Shown: one piece after another, positions 1 to 8,369 of the stretch
How positions within the stretch are numbered: the first letter of the stretch is position 1
Layout: every line of letters begins with the position of its first letter
Assembly: GCF_009709615.1 (NCBI RefSeq)
Contig: NZ_WJYA01000003.1
Coordinates: 210,528-274,527 of the forward strand
Source of the DNA: Winogradskyella ouciana
Lineage (GTDB): Bacteria > Bacteroidota > Bacteroidia > Flavobacteriales > Flavobacteriaceae
DNA length: 64,000 bases
Direction: 5' to 3'
Program-made: the position numbers and the translations under genes
Notes under the pieces: model-generated
Database searches by the model: none
Told to the model about the DNA's origin: nothing
The model's input: the letters and a program-made list of their open reading frames with translations, nothing else

Positions 1-267
1 GAAGAAGAGGACAAAATTCGTTGGCACACACAAAGAGGTGATGATTATATCAATTATACAGAGTTTGGTGATTTAGTATCGATTATGATGGGTGATAATT
101 GGGAATTTTTTGAGCCTCATATTATATCTCTTGAATGGGCTCAACAAATAATAAAAACTTTGGAACGTTCTCGGAATGTAATAATGCATAGTGGAGAATT
201 GTCCGAACAAGATTTAGCAAGAATTGGGACTTATATTCGTGATTGGGTACGGCAAGTTGGAGCATAA
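1..267 (+). CDS. 3' end of a HEPN/Swt1-like domain protein (partial)
   Basis: The reading frame is open from the left edge of the window and ends at TAA 265-267, so only the last 88 residues are visible and the true start lies outside. The visible part is charged and helical and carries RNVIMH, an R-x4-H motif of the HEPN type, followed by a predicted helix ending DWVRQVG. In HEPN ribonucleases (RX4-6H) the Arg and His form the active site; Swt1-type HEPN domains often sit at the C-terminus of larger defence or ATPase proteins. The family call rests on this motif and the terminal position only. The next 150 bases are a structured non-coding element, so the gene may be part of an accessory cassette. 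Confidence 0.5.
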   Translation, partial: EEEDKIRWHTQRGDDYINYTEFGDLVSIMMGDNWEFFEPHIISLEWAQQIIKTLERSRNVIMHSGELSEQDLARIGTYIRDWVRQVGA

Positions 268-420
268 AATACTGCCTACAACAATGTATAACCGCAATTA
301 AGGCGGGTTCGACTATGTCTGAATCCACTCGGAATTTCAAGCCTTTTTGCTAAATTTATGGTTACGGCGGAATGATACTCGCGTACCATTCCGTAACGAA
401 ACCATTGCCTAAACCGTCAG
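268..420. repeat. Structured non-coding element, possibly attC-like or a flavobacterial repeat
   Basis: The sequence between the HEPN gene and the M61-like gene has no convincing ORF but has strong secondary structure. GTTACGGCGGAATG at 361-374 pairs with CATTCCGTAAC at 387-397, leaving unpaired bases in the left arm. The flanking ATGGTT (about 358-363) and AACCAT (about 400-405) extend the stem. The left end starts with GCCTACAAC and the right end contains CATTGCCTAAACC. A long imperfect hairpin with extrahelical bases immediately 3' of a gene is the layout of a cassette recombination site, and similar sequences recur in flavobacterial genomes as far as I recall. The assignment is inference; the hairpin is directly visible. 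Confidence 0.35.
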
Positions 421-424
421 CTTC

Positions 425-1804
425 ATGAAATATATACTATCCTTTTTATTCACTTTCATTGGGCTACTTTCAGAAGCCCAAAATGATATTTTAAAATACA
501 CACTGCTTCATAATAAACAGACAAAAAATGTAACCGTAACCATTCAGTTAGATTCTATTAACACCAGAGATCATTACCTATTAATTCCACGTAGTGCTCC
601 CGGAACTTATGAAATAACAGATTACCCGAGCTTTATCGAGAATATTAAAGCTATAACCACAAATGGTACAACAATACAAGGGCAAAGAGGTCGTGGGTCA
701 ATTCTCTTTTTTAGAAAGGAAGCTAACATTACTCAAGTTTCTTATGATGTGAATATTACTAAAATGGAAGCTGAGTTAAAAGGTGGTTTTGCTAGTTCAA
801 AAATTAGAGAAAACTATTTAGGCTTATTGGGATATTCTGTTTTTGCAACCATCGCAGGTTACGAGGACAGACCAATTCACCTGACCTTGAAAAGTGATGT
901 ACAATGGCCTATTTTCACTACCTTAAAACCGTCAACTAGCATGGAAAGTGAAATCACTCTTCCGGTTTCAAATTATGCGGAATTAGCTGATGCTCAATAT
1001 CTTTTTGGAAATGATGTTCAGGTTTTAAAAGTACATGATGCAGAAATCCCACTTTATGTAGCAGCCTATGCAGAAGGAGAAATTAACCTTGAAGAAATTG
1101 GTAGAAGAGGTTTGTTAAGCCTCCAAGGCCTTTCTAATTATTTTGGGTATATACCAATGCCACATTACACCATGTGTTATGAATTTTTAAAACCCTACAG
1201 TGAAGAACATACCTACGGATTTTTAATGGAGCATATGAATAGTATGACGGCAAGTGCAACAATGGCTTCAGCTATAACCACATACGACCCAAAAGCCAAT
1301 ATTTTTAGTATGGTTCATCATATGGGTCATTCCTGGATTCCTTTAAGGTCTTACGGTAAAGGGTATCGTCCTTTTGATTGGGGTTCTGCACCAATAATAG
1401 AAACCATTTGGCTGAATGAAGGCTTTATTTGGTATGTCTCTTCAATTGTCACCAACTCACCAAAGACCATTGATCTTTTTGAGCAAATTATTGAGCATGC
1501 ACCTATTTATATAAAAGAGAAATCTTTAAAGGAATTATCTCAACTTGGGTCTAGTCAATATTCAGGGGATTTTAATATAGGTAGAAACTTATTCTCCAGA
1601 GGAGCATTGATGGCATATGAAATGGATGTTGAAATTAAAAAAGCAACTAACAACGAAAAGACATTTAAGGATGCTCTAATTGGACTTTTAAATTGGACCA
1701 AAGAAAATGTTCGAGCTTTTGAATACCACGAAATCGAAACGATATTATCTAGTTCTACTGGTGTTGATTTAAGTGAAATATGGTTGAAATGGCAAAATCA
1801 ATAA
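425..1804 (+). CDS. M61-like (glycyl aminopeptidase-type) secreted protein with altered zinc motif
   Basis: A 459-residue protein with a signal peptide ending near SEAQ (about residue 18). The N-terminal block with LLIPRSAPGTYEITDYPSF matches the beta-rich M61 N-terminal domain. The catalytic region would be VHHMGHSW at residues 297-304 followed by WLNEGF, equivalent to the HExxH...NEG of M61 metallopeptidases. The two zinc histidines (H298, H302) and the downstream Glu are present, but the catalytic Glu of HExxH is replaced by His299. It is shorter than most M61 proteins and no C-terminal PDZ domain is evident. It may bind metal without peptidase activity. The family call is fairly safe; loss of activity is inferred from one residue. 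Confidence 0.7.
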   Translation: MKYILSFLFTFIGLLSEAQNDILKYTLLHNKQTKNVTVTIQLDSINTRDHYLLIPRSAPGTYEITDYPSFIENIKAITTNGTTIQGQRGRGSILFFRKEANITQVSYDVNITKMEAELKGGFASSKIRENYLGLLGYSVFATIAGYEDRPIHLTLKSDVQWPIFTTLKPSTSMESEITLPVSNYAELADAQYLFGNDVQVLKVHDAEIPLYVAAYAEGEINLEEIGRRGLLSLQGLSNYFGYIPMPHYTMCYEFLKPYSEEHTYGFLMEHMNSMTASATMASAITTYDPKANIFSMVHHMGHSWIPLRSYGKGYRPFDWGSAPIIETIWLNEGFIWYVSSIVTNSPKTIDLFEQIIEHAPIYIKEKSLKELSQLGSSQYSGDFNIGRNLFSRGALMAYEMDVEIKKATNNEKTFKDALIGLLNWTKENVRAFEYHEIETILSSSTGVDLSEIWLKWQNQ

Positions 1805-1809
1805 CTACT

Positions 1810-3030
1810 TTAGTCTTTTTCCACCAACAACCCACCAACAAAACTTTTAAATTCCGTTTTAAATTCCTCATACTTTTCACCAGTTGCAGGACCGTTAAAT
1901 CCTGTATGAATTTTACGCACCTTACCCGTTTTATCAATAAAAATTGAAGTTGGGTATGACAGCACATGGTTGAGCATCGGTAATTTTTCTTGTGCTTTGG
2001 CCTTATCAGAAGTGCCATATTGTGCCAGAAGAATGGGATAGGCAATGTCTAACTTGTCTCGCAAACGTTTAATACTTTCAAAGGCTTGGTCCTCGGTTTT
2101 GGCATATTCAAAAGCCAAGGCTACAATTTCCAATCCGCGTTCGGCATTGGCCTGATAGTATTTGGTGTAGTATTTACTTTCATCCAAACAGTTAGGACAC
2201 CAGGTGCCCATAATCTGTACAATGACTACTTTATTATTAAAACGCTCATCGCTCAACGACACCATATTGCCGTCTTCGTCTGGGAATGAAAAATCCAAAC
2301 TATCGTAGCCATCCTTTAAAAAGGTTAAGTCATTCGCACTTGGCAATTCAAAATCGGCATTGCGCTTTGCTACAAACGGTTCTTTCCAATGGTTACCAGA
2401 ATAGAAGGTGCCTTCCATGGTAGAGTCCGAGACTTTAGCCGTAAATAAAAAGGCATGTGCACAATCAAAGGTGGAGAGTTTCATGGTGTTGCCGTCCATA
2501 ACACCTTCGAGAAAACGGTAATCGCCTGTTGTGGTTCTGAATGTTCCTGTGACTTTTCCTTCTTCTTGTTTAAAGATGCCTTTGGCAATGTACTCATCAC
2601 CCTCTATGTCTTTACTGAACACGGTTTCCCAAGTTCCTGTAACGTCTTGCGATGGTTCTTGTGTAGTTTCAAATCGATTGTCATTATCATATTCCGCAGA
2701 AAATGGCACGACACGATCCAAACTTTCCTTAATAAAACTGCCTTTTAGGTTTTTATTTTCAAACGTCGCAGCGATATAGCCTTCAAATACTGGTGCTTTA
2801 ATAAAAATAGAATCGTTTCTGTATTCTATTTCATCCACTTCAATAATTTCTTCAGCATTAAAGATTTTCAATTTGTCCTTAGATTCCACTTCAAAAATAA
2901 AGGGCAATTCCTCACCATCCTGAACATCTAACACCGCTCTATAGGTTCCTGTTTCTAAATATCTTGGTGTTTTCTGTTCTTCACAATTCCAAAGTGAAAC
3001 GACCAAAAGCAATACCATTAATTTTTTCAT
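1810..3030 (-). CDS. TlpA-type thioredoxin-fold lipoprotein
   Basis: A 406-residue protein with a lipoprotein signal (lipobox LWNC, Cys16), so it should be anchored in the periplasm or outer membrane. Residues about 20-240 form a beta-rich domain without a family name I recognise, like the N-terminal domains of Bacteroidota TlpA-like proteins. Residues about 245-400 are an AhpC/TSA-Redoxin thioredoxin fold with the redox motif WCPNC (C278, C281) and a conserved cis-Pro region near YPTSIF. It probably reduces or isomerises disulfides in exported proteins. It is convergent with the M61-like gene (6 bp between stops) and divergent from pheT. The thioredoxin fold is firm; the substrate is unknown. 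Confidence 0.85.
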   Translation of the reverse strand: MKKLMVLLLVVSLWNCEEQKTPRYLETGTYRAVLDVQDGEELPFIFEVESKDKLKIFNAEEIIEVDEIEYRNDSIFIKAPVFEGYIAATFENKNLKGSFIKESLDRVVPFSAEYDNDNRFETTQEPSQDVTGTWETVFSKDIEGDEYIAKGIFKQEEGKVTGTFRTTTGDYRFLEGVMDGNTMKLSTFDCAHAFLFTAKVSDSTMEGTFYSGNHWKEPFVAKRNADFELPSANDLTFLKDGYDSLDFSFPDEDGNMVSLSDERFNNKVVIVQIMGTWCPNCLDESKYYTKYYQANAERGLEIVALAFEYAKTEDQAFESIKRLRDKLDIAYPILLAQYGTSDKAKAQEKLPMLNHVLSYPTSIFIDKTGKVRKIHTGFNGPATGEKYEEFKTEFKSFVGGLLVEKD

Positions 3031-3118
3031 AACAATGCGTTTTCTATAAAGTCCGAAATTATAACAATGTCCTTAGATAAAAAAACAAAGTACAATTTCA
3101 TTAACATTCAACTATTGC

Positions 3119-3126
3119 TATCTTTG
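3119..3126 (+). promoter_or_regulatory. Probable pheT promoter, -7 element
   Basis: TATCTTTG matches the Bacteroidota -7 consensus TAnnTTTG exactly and lies 21 bases before the pheT ATG. No clear TTG -33 box is seen at the expected distance upstream. Confidence 0.55.
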
Positions 3127-3147
3127 TGGCTTCATTGAATTAAGACT

Positions 3148-5574
3148 ATGAAGATATCATACAACTGGTTAAAACAGTTTATAAAGATAAATTGGGAAGC
3201 TGAGAAAACGGGAGAACTACTCACCGATCTCGGCTTGGAAATTGAAGGTATTGAACGCTACGAATCCGTAAAAGGCGGATTGGAAGGTATTATTGTTGGC
3301 GAAGTCTTAACCTGCGAGCAACACCCAAATGCAGACCGACTTAAAATCACTACCGTAAACATTGGAGATGACGCACCATTACAAATTGTTTGTGGCGCAC
3401 CCAATGTAGCAGCTGGGCAAAAAGTTCCTGTCGCGACCATTGGAACAACGTTATACACTGCTGAAGGTGAAGCCTGGAAGATTAAAAAAGGTAAGATTCG
3501 TGGTGAGGAAAGTCATGGTATGATTTGCGCTGAGGACGAATTAGGTCTTGGCGAATCGCACGATGGTATTATGGTATTGGATCCTAAAATTAAAGTTGGA
3601 ACTGCTGCAGCAGACATCTTTAATATTGAAAATGACGATGTTTTTGAAATAGGCCTAACGCCAAACCGTGCTGATGCCATGAGTCATTATGGTGTAGCAC
3701 GTGATGTAAAAGCAGGATTATTACAAAAGGAAATTGCCGTGGAGTTAATTACGCCTTCGGTAAGTTCTTTTCATGTTGATGCCAGATCGCTTAAAATCGA
3801 TGTGGAGGTAAAAGACAAAGAAAAATGTCCGCGTTATTGTGGTGTTACCATTTCTGGCGTTAAAGTTGAAGCCTCTCCCGATTGGATACAGCATCGCTTA
3901 AAGTCTATTGGCTTATCACCTATCAACAATATTGTAGATATTACTAACTATGTGTTGCATGAACTTGGGCAACCGTTACATGCCTTTGACGCACATAAGA
4001 TTTCAGGAAATAAAATTGAAGTAAAAACCTGTAAAGCAGGTACCAAATTCACTACTCTAGATGAAGTAGTGAGGGAATTACACGAAGATGATCTGATGAT
4101 TTGCGATGCTGAAAAACCGATGTGTATTGCTGGTGTTTTTGGAGGTATTGATTCTGGTGTTACGGAAAGTACCACCAATATTTTCTTGGAGAGTGCTTAT
4201 TTTGATCCTGTAAGTGTTAGAAAAACAGCAAAACGCCATGGCTTAAATACCGATGCGTCCTTTAGATTTGAAAGAGGTATCGACCCGAACATTACCGAGT
4301 ATGCCTTAAAGCGTGCTGCTTTAATGATAACGGAAATTGCAGGTGGTGAAATAAGTAGCGATATTTCGGATGCATACCCAAATAAAATTGAGGATTTTCA
4401 GGTGCGCTTGAGTTTTGATAATGCCAAGAAGTTGATCGGTGAAGAAATTCCTAGAGAAACTATAAAGAGCATTTTAACTTCTTTAGACATAAAAGTCAAT
4501 AATGTAACTGAGGCTGGTTTGGGATTAACCGTTCCCGCTTACAGAAATGATGTACAGCGCGAAGCTGATATTATCGAGGAAATCCTTAGGGTCTATGGTT
4601 ACAACAATGTAGGTACTACAGAAAAACTGAATGCCTCTATTTCAAACTCGTCGCGTTTTGAAGATTATAAAGTTCAGAATGTTATTGGTAATCAATTGGC
4701 TTCCCAAGGCTTTTTTGAGATTATGGCAAACTCACTCACCTCACCTAAATATGTGGAATTGAGTGATGACTTAAATGCCGACCATAGTGTACATATGCTG
4801 AATCCGTTGAGTAACGATTTGGAAGTGATGCGTCAATCTTTATTATTTTCTGGGTTGGAGGCTGTGTCTCATAACATCAATAGAAAACGTAACGATTTAA
4901 AGTTGTTTGAATTTGGCAAAACCTATCATCAGTATTCAGAAGAACGAGAAGAAAACAAGCATCTATCCTTATTTGTCACAGGAAATAAAACTGAAGAACG
5001 CTGGAATTCCGTTGCGAGCCCAAGTGATTTCTTTTATTTAAAAGGAACGGTTGAAGCGATTTTACAACGACTAGGATTAAATCGTATAAAATCGGCACCA
5101 ACCAAGTCTGATATTTTAAGTGAAGGTATGAGCTTATCGCTCGGTAAAAAGAAGCTAGTTGATTTTGGTCTGGTCAAAAAATCAGTATTGAAGCATTTTG
5201 GAATTTCACAAAACGTATTGTTTGCCGATTTTAATTGGGATAATGTTTTAGACATGGCTCAGCACAACAAAATAAAGTTCACAGCTATTCCTAAATATCC
5301 TGAAGTACGTCGTGATTTCGCCTTACTTCTAGATAACAGTGCAAATTTTGAAGATATCCACACCATCGCCAAGCAAACCGAAAAGCAATTGCTTAAAAGC
5401 GTGAACTTATTTGATGTGTATGAAGGCAAAAATCTACCTGCTGGTAAAAAGAGCTATGCAGTGAGTTTTACACTTCAGGATGAAAACAAAACGCTTACCG
5501 ATAAGCAGATTGATAAGATTATGAACAAGTTGCAATCTAACTTTGAGAGTAAGCTTGGTGCAGAACTTCGATAA
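3148..5574 (+). CDS. pheT: Phenylalanine--tRNA ligase beta subunit
   Basis: Cytoplasmic enzyme subunit that, with PheS, charges tRNA-Phe. The 808 residues match the usual bacterial length and domain order. There is an N-terminal segment MKISYNWLKQF, a tRNA-binding OB domain (about 42-155, with HPNADRLKI and CGAPNV), the B3/B4 editing domain (about 210-400, with NAITN-equivalent NIVDITNYVLHELGQPLHAFD), a B5 domain (about 405-480), the core catalytic-like domain, and the C-terminal FDX-ACB anticodon-binding domain (about 715-808, starting KYPEVRRDFALLLD). pheS is not in the window. The gene has its own promoter and ends just before a strong terminator, so it is probably monocistronic. Confidence 0.98.
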   Translation: MKISYNWLKQFIKINWEAEKTGELLTDLGLEIEGIERYESVKGGLEGIIVGEVLTCEQHPNADRLKITTVNIGDDAPLQIVCGAPNVAAGQKVPVATIGTTLYTAEGEAWKIKKGKIRGEESHGMICAEDELGLGESHDGIMVLDPKIKVGTAAADIFNIENDDVFEIGLTPNRADAMSHYGVARDVKAGLLQKEIAVELITPSVSSFHVDARSLKIDVEVKDKEKCPRYCGVTISGVKVEASPDWIQHRLKSIGLSPINNIVDITNYVLHELGQPLHAFDAHKISGNKIEVKTCKAGTKFTTLDEVVRELHEDDLMICDAEKPMCIAGVFGGIDSGVTESTTNIFLESAYFDPVSVRKTAKRHGLNTDASFRFERGIDPNITEYALKRAALMITEIAGGEISSDISDAYPNKIEDFQVRLSFDNAKKLIGEEIPRETIKSILTSLDIKVNNVTEAGLGLTVPAYRNDVQREADIIEEILRVYGYNNVGTTEKLNASISNSSRFEDYKVQNVIGNQLASQGFFEIMANSLTSPKYVELSDDLNADHSVHMLNPLSNDLEVMRQSLLFSGLEAVSHNINRKRNDLKLFEFGKTYHQYSEEREENKHLSLFVTGNKTEERWNSVASPSDFFYLKGTVEAILQRLGLNRIKSAPTKSDILSEGMSLSLGKKKLVDFGLVKKSVLKHFGISQNVLFADFNWDNVLDMAQHNKIKFTAIPKYPEVRRDFALLLDNSANFEDIHTIAKQTEKQLLKSVNLFDVYEGKNLPAGKKSYAVSFTLQDENKTLTDKQIDKIMNKLQSNFESKLGAELR

Positions 5575-5595
5575 TAGAATTTAAATTAATAAAAA

Positions 5596-5623
5596 GCGCC
5601 CTTTGAAAAAAGGGCGCATTTTT
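5596..5623 (+). terminator. Rho-independent terminator after pheT
   Basis: GCGCCCTTT (5596-5604) pairs with AAAGGGCGC (5609-5617) and is followed by ATTTTTG. The A-run on the left side means it could also terminate transcription of the convergent membrane-protein gene. Confidence 0.85.
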
Positions 5624-5640
5624 GTTTCATAAAGTATGTT

Positions 5641-6342
5641 TTAATCTTTCTTCCAGGTCACCACACAAGATTCAAAGCTTGTCGTGATGTAGGTTAGCAA
5701 GGCGTAGAAAAAGACTACTGCACCAGACATTTCCAATAATTCTTCAAAAGAATACATCATTGCATAAGTGAATGTATATTCCGAATGTATTTCTGCGTGC
5801 CATCCTCCTAACATTTCCAAACCAACAGCACCTCCAACATATAAAACACCAGCAATAATAAATAGTTTTAAGACGTGTTTTGGCAAGCGCAGCATAAATT
5901 TAAAGTATGCGATGAAAATTAATAGGGTAACTGCTAAGTAAGGAATAAACCATGCAAAATATAAAAGTCCAGAAGTATTAAATAAGGCTTCCATCGGAGC
6001 ACGAAGTTGCTCATGGATCTGTATCATTTCATCAAATGCCAAAAAGATAAATATGGCAGATAAGCCCAACCAATGCCAGAATTTTTGACCTAACTTCTTA
6101 TGCGTAAATCCAATAAGCGCCAATAGAAAACCATTAAACATTAATGTTAAAGAAGAAAAATACGTTGGTAAATTGGCTTCAAGGTTAAAGTCCAATAGCT
6201 TTATCATTAGCCTTGTAACTTTACTGTCCATCCCTTCGGTATTGAATCTTAAATACACTGCAAAAAGATTACCCAATAAAAGAAACAGTACTACAATTAA
6301 TAAAGCGCGTAAAACCTTTGATTTTCGTAATTCAAATTTCAT
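5641..6342 (-). CDS. Multi-pass inner-membrane protein, unknown function
   Basis: A 233-residue very hydrophobic protein with about six predicted membrane segments (roughly residues 9-30, 60-82, 88-108, 122-150, 158-180 and 200-222). A polar stretch with FDEMIQIHEQLR follows the third segment, and EELLEMSG precedes the last one; these acidic and histidine residues in or near the membrane are the only candidate functional groups. I do not recognise a family. It is convergent with pheT and divergent from tpx with a 269-bp gap, so it is probably a single-gene unit. Confidence 0.75.
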   Translation of the reverse strand: MKFELRKSKVLRALLIVVLFLLLGNLFAVYLRFNTEGMDSKVTRLMIKLLDFNLEANLPTYFSSLTLMFNGFLLALIGFTHKKLGQKFWHWLGLSAIFIFLAFDEMIQIHEQLRAPMEALFNTSGLLYFAWFIPYLAVTLLIFIAYFKFMLRLPKHVLKLFIIAGVLYVGGAVGLEMLGGWHAEIHSEYTFTYAMMYSFEELLEMSGAVVFFYALLTYITTSFESCVVTWKKD

Positions 6343-6611
6343 AAAAAATAAAGATTGTAATAGACAATTAGGGATACTTGTCTATAGATATTGATTTAAT
6401 TAATAGCTCTTATTGTCGAAGGTAGAATTAAAAACAACAGTGCTTAAAAAACTTATGTAAAGAACCTATTATTTCGATTAAATGTTAATTTAACATCACC
6501 AAATTGTTAATCAAATCTCCGTGAAGCGAAAATCTACAGGAAACATTTGTATTTATTTAGTATTTGAAAACATTTATAATCTTTAAATTTACAGTCTAAA
6601 ACACAATAATT

Positions 6612-7112
6612 ATGGCAAATGTAACCTTAGGAGGCACTCCAGTAGAAACAATAGGCAACCTACCAGCAGTTGGTAGCAAAGCTCCAGATTTTAAATTAAC
6701 TGACACAGACTTATCAGATCAATCATATTCAAATTTCGAAGGCTCTAGACTAGTATTGAATATATTTCCTAGTGTAGATACTGGCACATGCGCACAATCC
6801 ATTAGAACTTTTAATGAAAAGGTAAGTCAATTGGATAACACCAAAGTACTTTGCATTTCTAAAGATTTGCCATTTGCCATGGCACGCTTCTGTGGTGCTG
6901 AAGGCATTGAAAATGTGGTTAGCCTTTCGGATTACAAAACAGGAAAATTTGGAAAGGATTACGGTCTTACATTTACAACAGGAGCGTTTGAAACTTTACT
7001 ATCGCGTTGTATTGTGGTTATAGATACAGATGGAACAGTTTTGCACACTGAGCAAGTTTCTGAAATTGCTGACGAACCAAACTACGAGGCTGCGATTAAG
7101 AGTTTAGCATAG
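6612..7112 (+). CDS. tpx: Thiol peroxidase (Tpx, atypical 2-Cys peroxiredoxin)
   Basis: 166 residues, the standard Tpx length. It reduces hydrogen peroxide and alkyl hydroperoxides using thioredoxin. The peroxidatic cysteine is C60 in PSVDTGTCAQSIRTFN and the resolving cysteine is C94 in ARFCGAEG, the diagnostic Tpx pair. The N-terminus (VTLGGTPVETIGNLP) and SRCIVVID near the end are also typical. The diacylglycerol kinase gene follows after 5 bp, so the two are probably co-transcribed. The 269-bp upstream region is A+T rich and must carry the promoter, but I could not single out one clear TAnnTTTG box. Confidence 0.97.
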   Translation: MANVTLGGTPVETIGNLPAVGSKAPDFKLTDTDLSDQSYSNFEGSRLVLNIFPSVDTGTCAQSIRTFNEKVSQLDNTKVLCISKDLPFAMARFCGAEGIENVVSLSDYKTGKFGKDYGLTFTTGAFETLLSRCIVVIDTDGTVLHTEQVSEIADEPNYEAAIKSLA

Positions 7113-7117
7113 GTTTG

Positions 7118-7483
7118 ATGCAAAAAAAGGAATCCTTTCTTATTAATCGCCTAAAAAGTGTTGGCTTTGCCTTTAAGGGCATGCTTATTCTTATTAAAAC
7201 CGAGTCGAGTATAAAAATTCAGGTTTTTATTGCTGCTGTTGTGACCATTGCAGGATTTTATTATAATATTTCTACTACGGAATGGATGGTGCAAATCGCT
7301 ATGATTGGTTTAGTGATGAGCATTGAAGGCGTTAACACAGCTATTGAATATATCGCGGATTTTGTACATCCAGACCATCATCCTAAAATTGGACTGATAA
7401 AAGATATATCCGCAGGTGCGGTGTTTATCGCTTCCATTGTAGCGGTTATAATTGCAGGCATTATTTATTTACCTAAGTTTTAA
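7118..7483 (+). CDS. dgkA: Diacylglycerol kinase family protein (DgkA type)
   Basis: 121 residues from ATG 7118; an in-frame TTG three bases earlier is a less likely start. It is a small integral membrane enzyme of the prokaryotic diacylglycerol kinase / undecaprenol kinase family, phosphorylating a lipid alcohol with ATP. The diagnostic helix E-x-x-N-T-A-I-E-x-x-x-D is present as SIEGVNTAIEYIADFV, with an amphipathic N-terminal part (RLKSVGFAFKGM) and three membrane helices. The basic loop HPDHHPKIGLIKDISAGAV is the family's second conserved block. Whether the substrate is diacylglycerol or undecaprenol cannot be told from the sequence. Confidence 0.92.
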   Translation: MQKKESFLINRLKSVGFAFKGMLILIKTESSIKIQVFIAAVVTIAGFYYNISTTEWMVQIAMIGLVMSIEGVNTAIEYIADFVHPDHHPKIGLIKDISAGAVFIASIVAVIIAGIIYLPKF

Positions 7484-7521
7484 TACATACCAAAACAACC
7501 ATTACAAGCGTTACATATTTG

Positions 7522-7529
7522 TATTTTTG
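7522..7529 (+). promoter_or_regulatory. Probable promoter of the VanY-like gene, -7 element
   Basis: TATTTTTG matches TAnnTTTG exactly and lies 36 bases before ATG 7566. It also argues against longer N-terminal readings of the downstream gene, because those would start upstream of the promoter. Confidence 0.5.
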
Positions 7530-7565
7530 TACCAGCCAAAATCAGAAACACTTCTAAGCCTTAAA

Positions 7566-8339
7566 ATGAAATCCATCGTTGTAACATTTTCCATTATCAT
7601 TCTGCTTTTAAGTTGTAATTCAAAAGACAAAAACATCACTCAAACTGAAGTTATAGAAATATCAAAGGATACGATAGAAACTGCTGAAAAGCCAGATCTT
7701 AACATTACCAAAGATTTTGTTCTTGGTAAATTTGATTATAAACGTGATTCTACCTTTATAAAAATTGATACACAACATGCTTCTAAAGACATCTACCTCA
7801 AAAAAGAAGCTTATAAAGCTTTTTTACAGATGGTAGATGCAGCAAATAGAGATGATGTTGACTTAAAAATAGTTTCTGGAACACGTAATTTTGAAGAACA
7901 AAAATTGATTTGGGAACGCAAATGGCGAAAGTATAAACAACTAGAGCCTAAAAAGCGTGCTTTAAAAATTTTAGAGTATAGTTCTATGCCAAGTTCTTCG
8001 AGGCATCATTGGGGAACAGATATAGATTTAAATAGTTTAAATAATTCGTATTTTAACAGCGGAAAAGGATTGAAGGTATATGAATGGTTAATCGCAAATG
8101 CCAACAGCTTTGGGTTTTACCAAGTATATACCGACAAAAGCAATGGTAGAACGGGTTATAATCTCGAAAAATGGCATTGGTCCTATTTACCATTAGCAAG
8201 TAAGTATTTAGAATTTTACAATGCTAATATAAATACCGAAGACATCTCAAGATTTGAAGGCGCTGAGCTTGCGGAAGTGCTATTAATCATTGAGGAGTAT
8301 GTTAATGGTATTTCAGAAAAGGCAAAACAATATAAATAA
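7566..8339 (+). CDS. M15 family D-alanyl-D-alanine carboxypeptidase (VanY-like) lipoprotein
   Basis: 257 residues from ATG 7566, chosen because it gives a lipoprotein signal (SIIILLLSC) and lies downstream of a -7 element; the open frame extends upstream without a signal peptide. The M15B zinc site is recognisable: SSRHHWGTDID supplies a His and an Asp ligand, and EKWHWSYLP supplies the catalytic Glu and the last His. The block VDLKIVSGTRNFEEQ is also typical. The enzyme would trim the terminal D-Ala of peptidoglycan stem peptides from the periplasm. It lies between dgkA and ftsK, an envelope and division neighbourhood. Confidence 0.9.
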   Translation: MKSIVVTFSIIILLLSCNSKDKNITQTEVIEISKDTIETAEKPDLNITKDFVLGKFDYKRDSTFIKIDTQHASKDIYLKKEAYKAFLQMVDAANRDDVDLKIVSGTRNFEEQKLIWERKWRKYKQLEPKKRALKILEYSSMPSSSRHHWGTDIDLNSLNNSYFNSGKGLKVYEWLIANANSFGFYQVYTDKSNGRTGYNLEKWHWSYLPLASKYLEFYNANINTEDISRFEGAELAEVLLIIEEYVNGISEKAKQYK

Positions 8340-8345
8340 AATAGA

Positions 8346-8363
8346 TTCCCATTTTCATGGGAA
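8346..8363 (+). promoter_or_regulatory. Short perfect hairpin just upstream of ftsK
   Basis: TTCCCAT (8346-8352) and ATGGGAA (8357-8363) form a 7-bp stem with a TTTC loop. It ends 6 bases before the ftsK ATG and has no T-run, so it looks less like a terminator than a structure in the ribosome-binding region. Its role is unknown. Confidence 0.35.
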
Positions 8364-8369
8364 GTAAGC

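Noticed and set aside
7452..7565. Upstream start for the VanY-like gene overlapping dgkA
   Set aside because: It would place the lipoprotein signal 38 residues inside the protein and start upstream of the -7 element at 7522.
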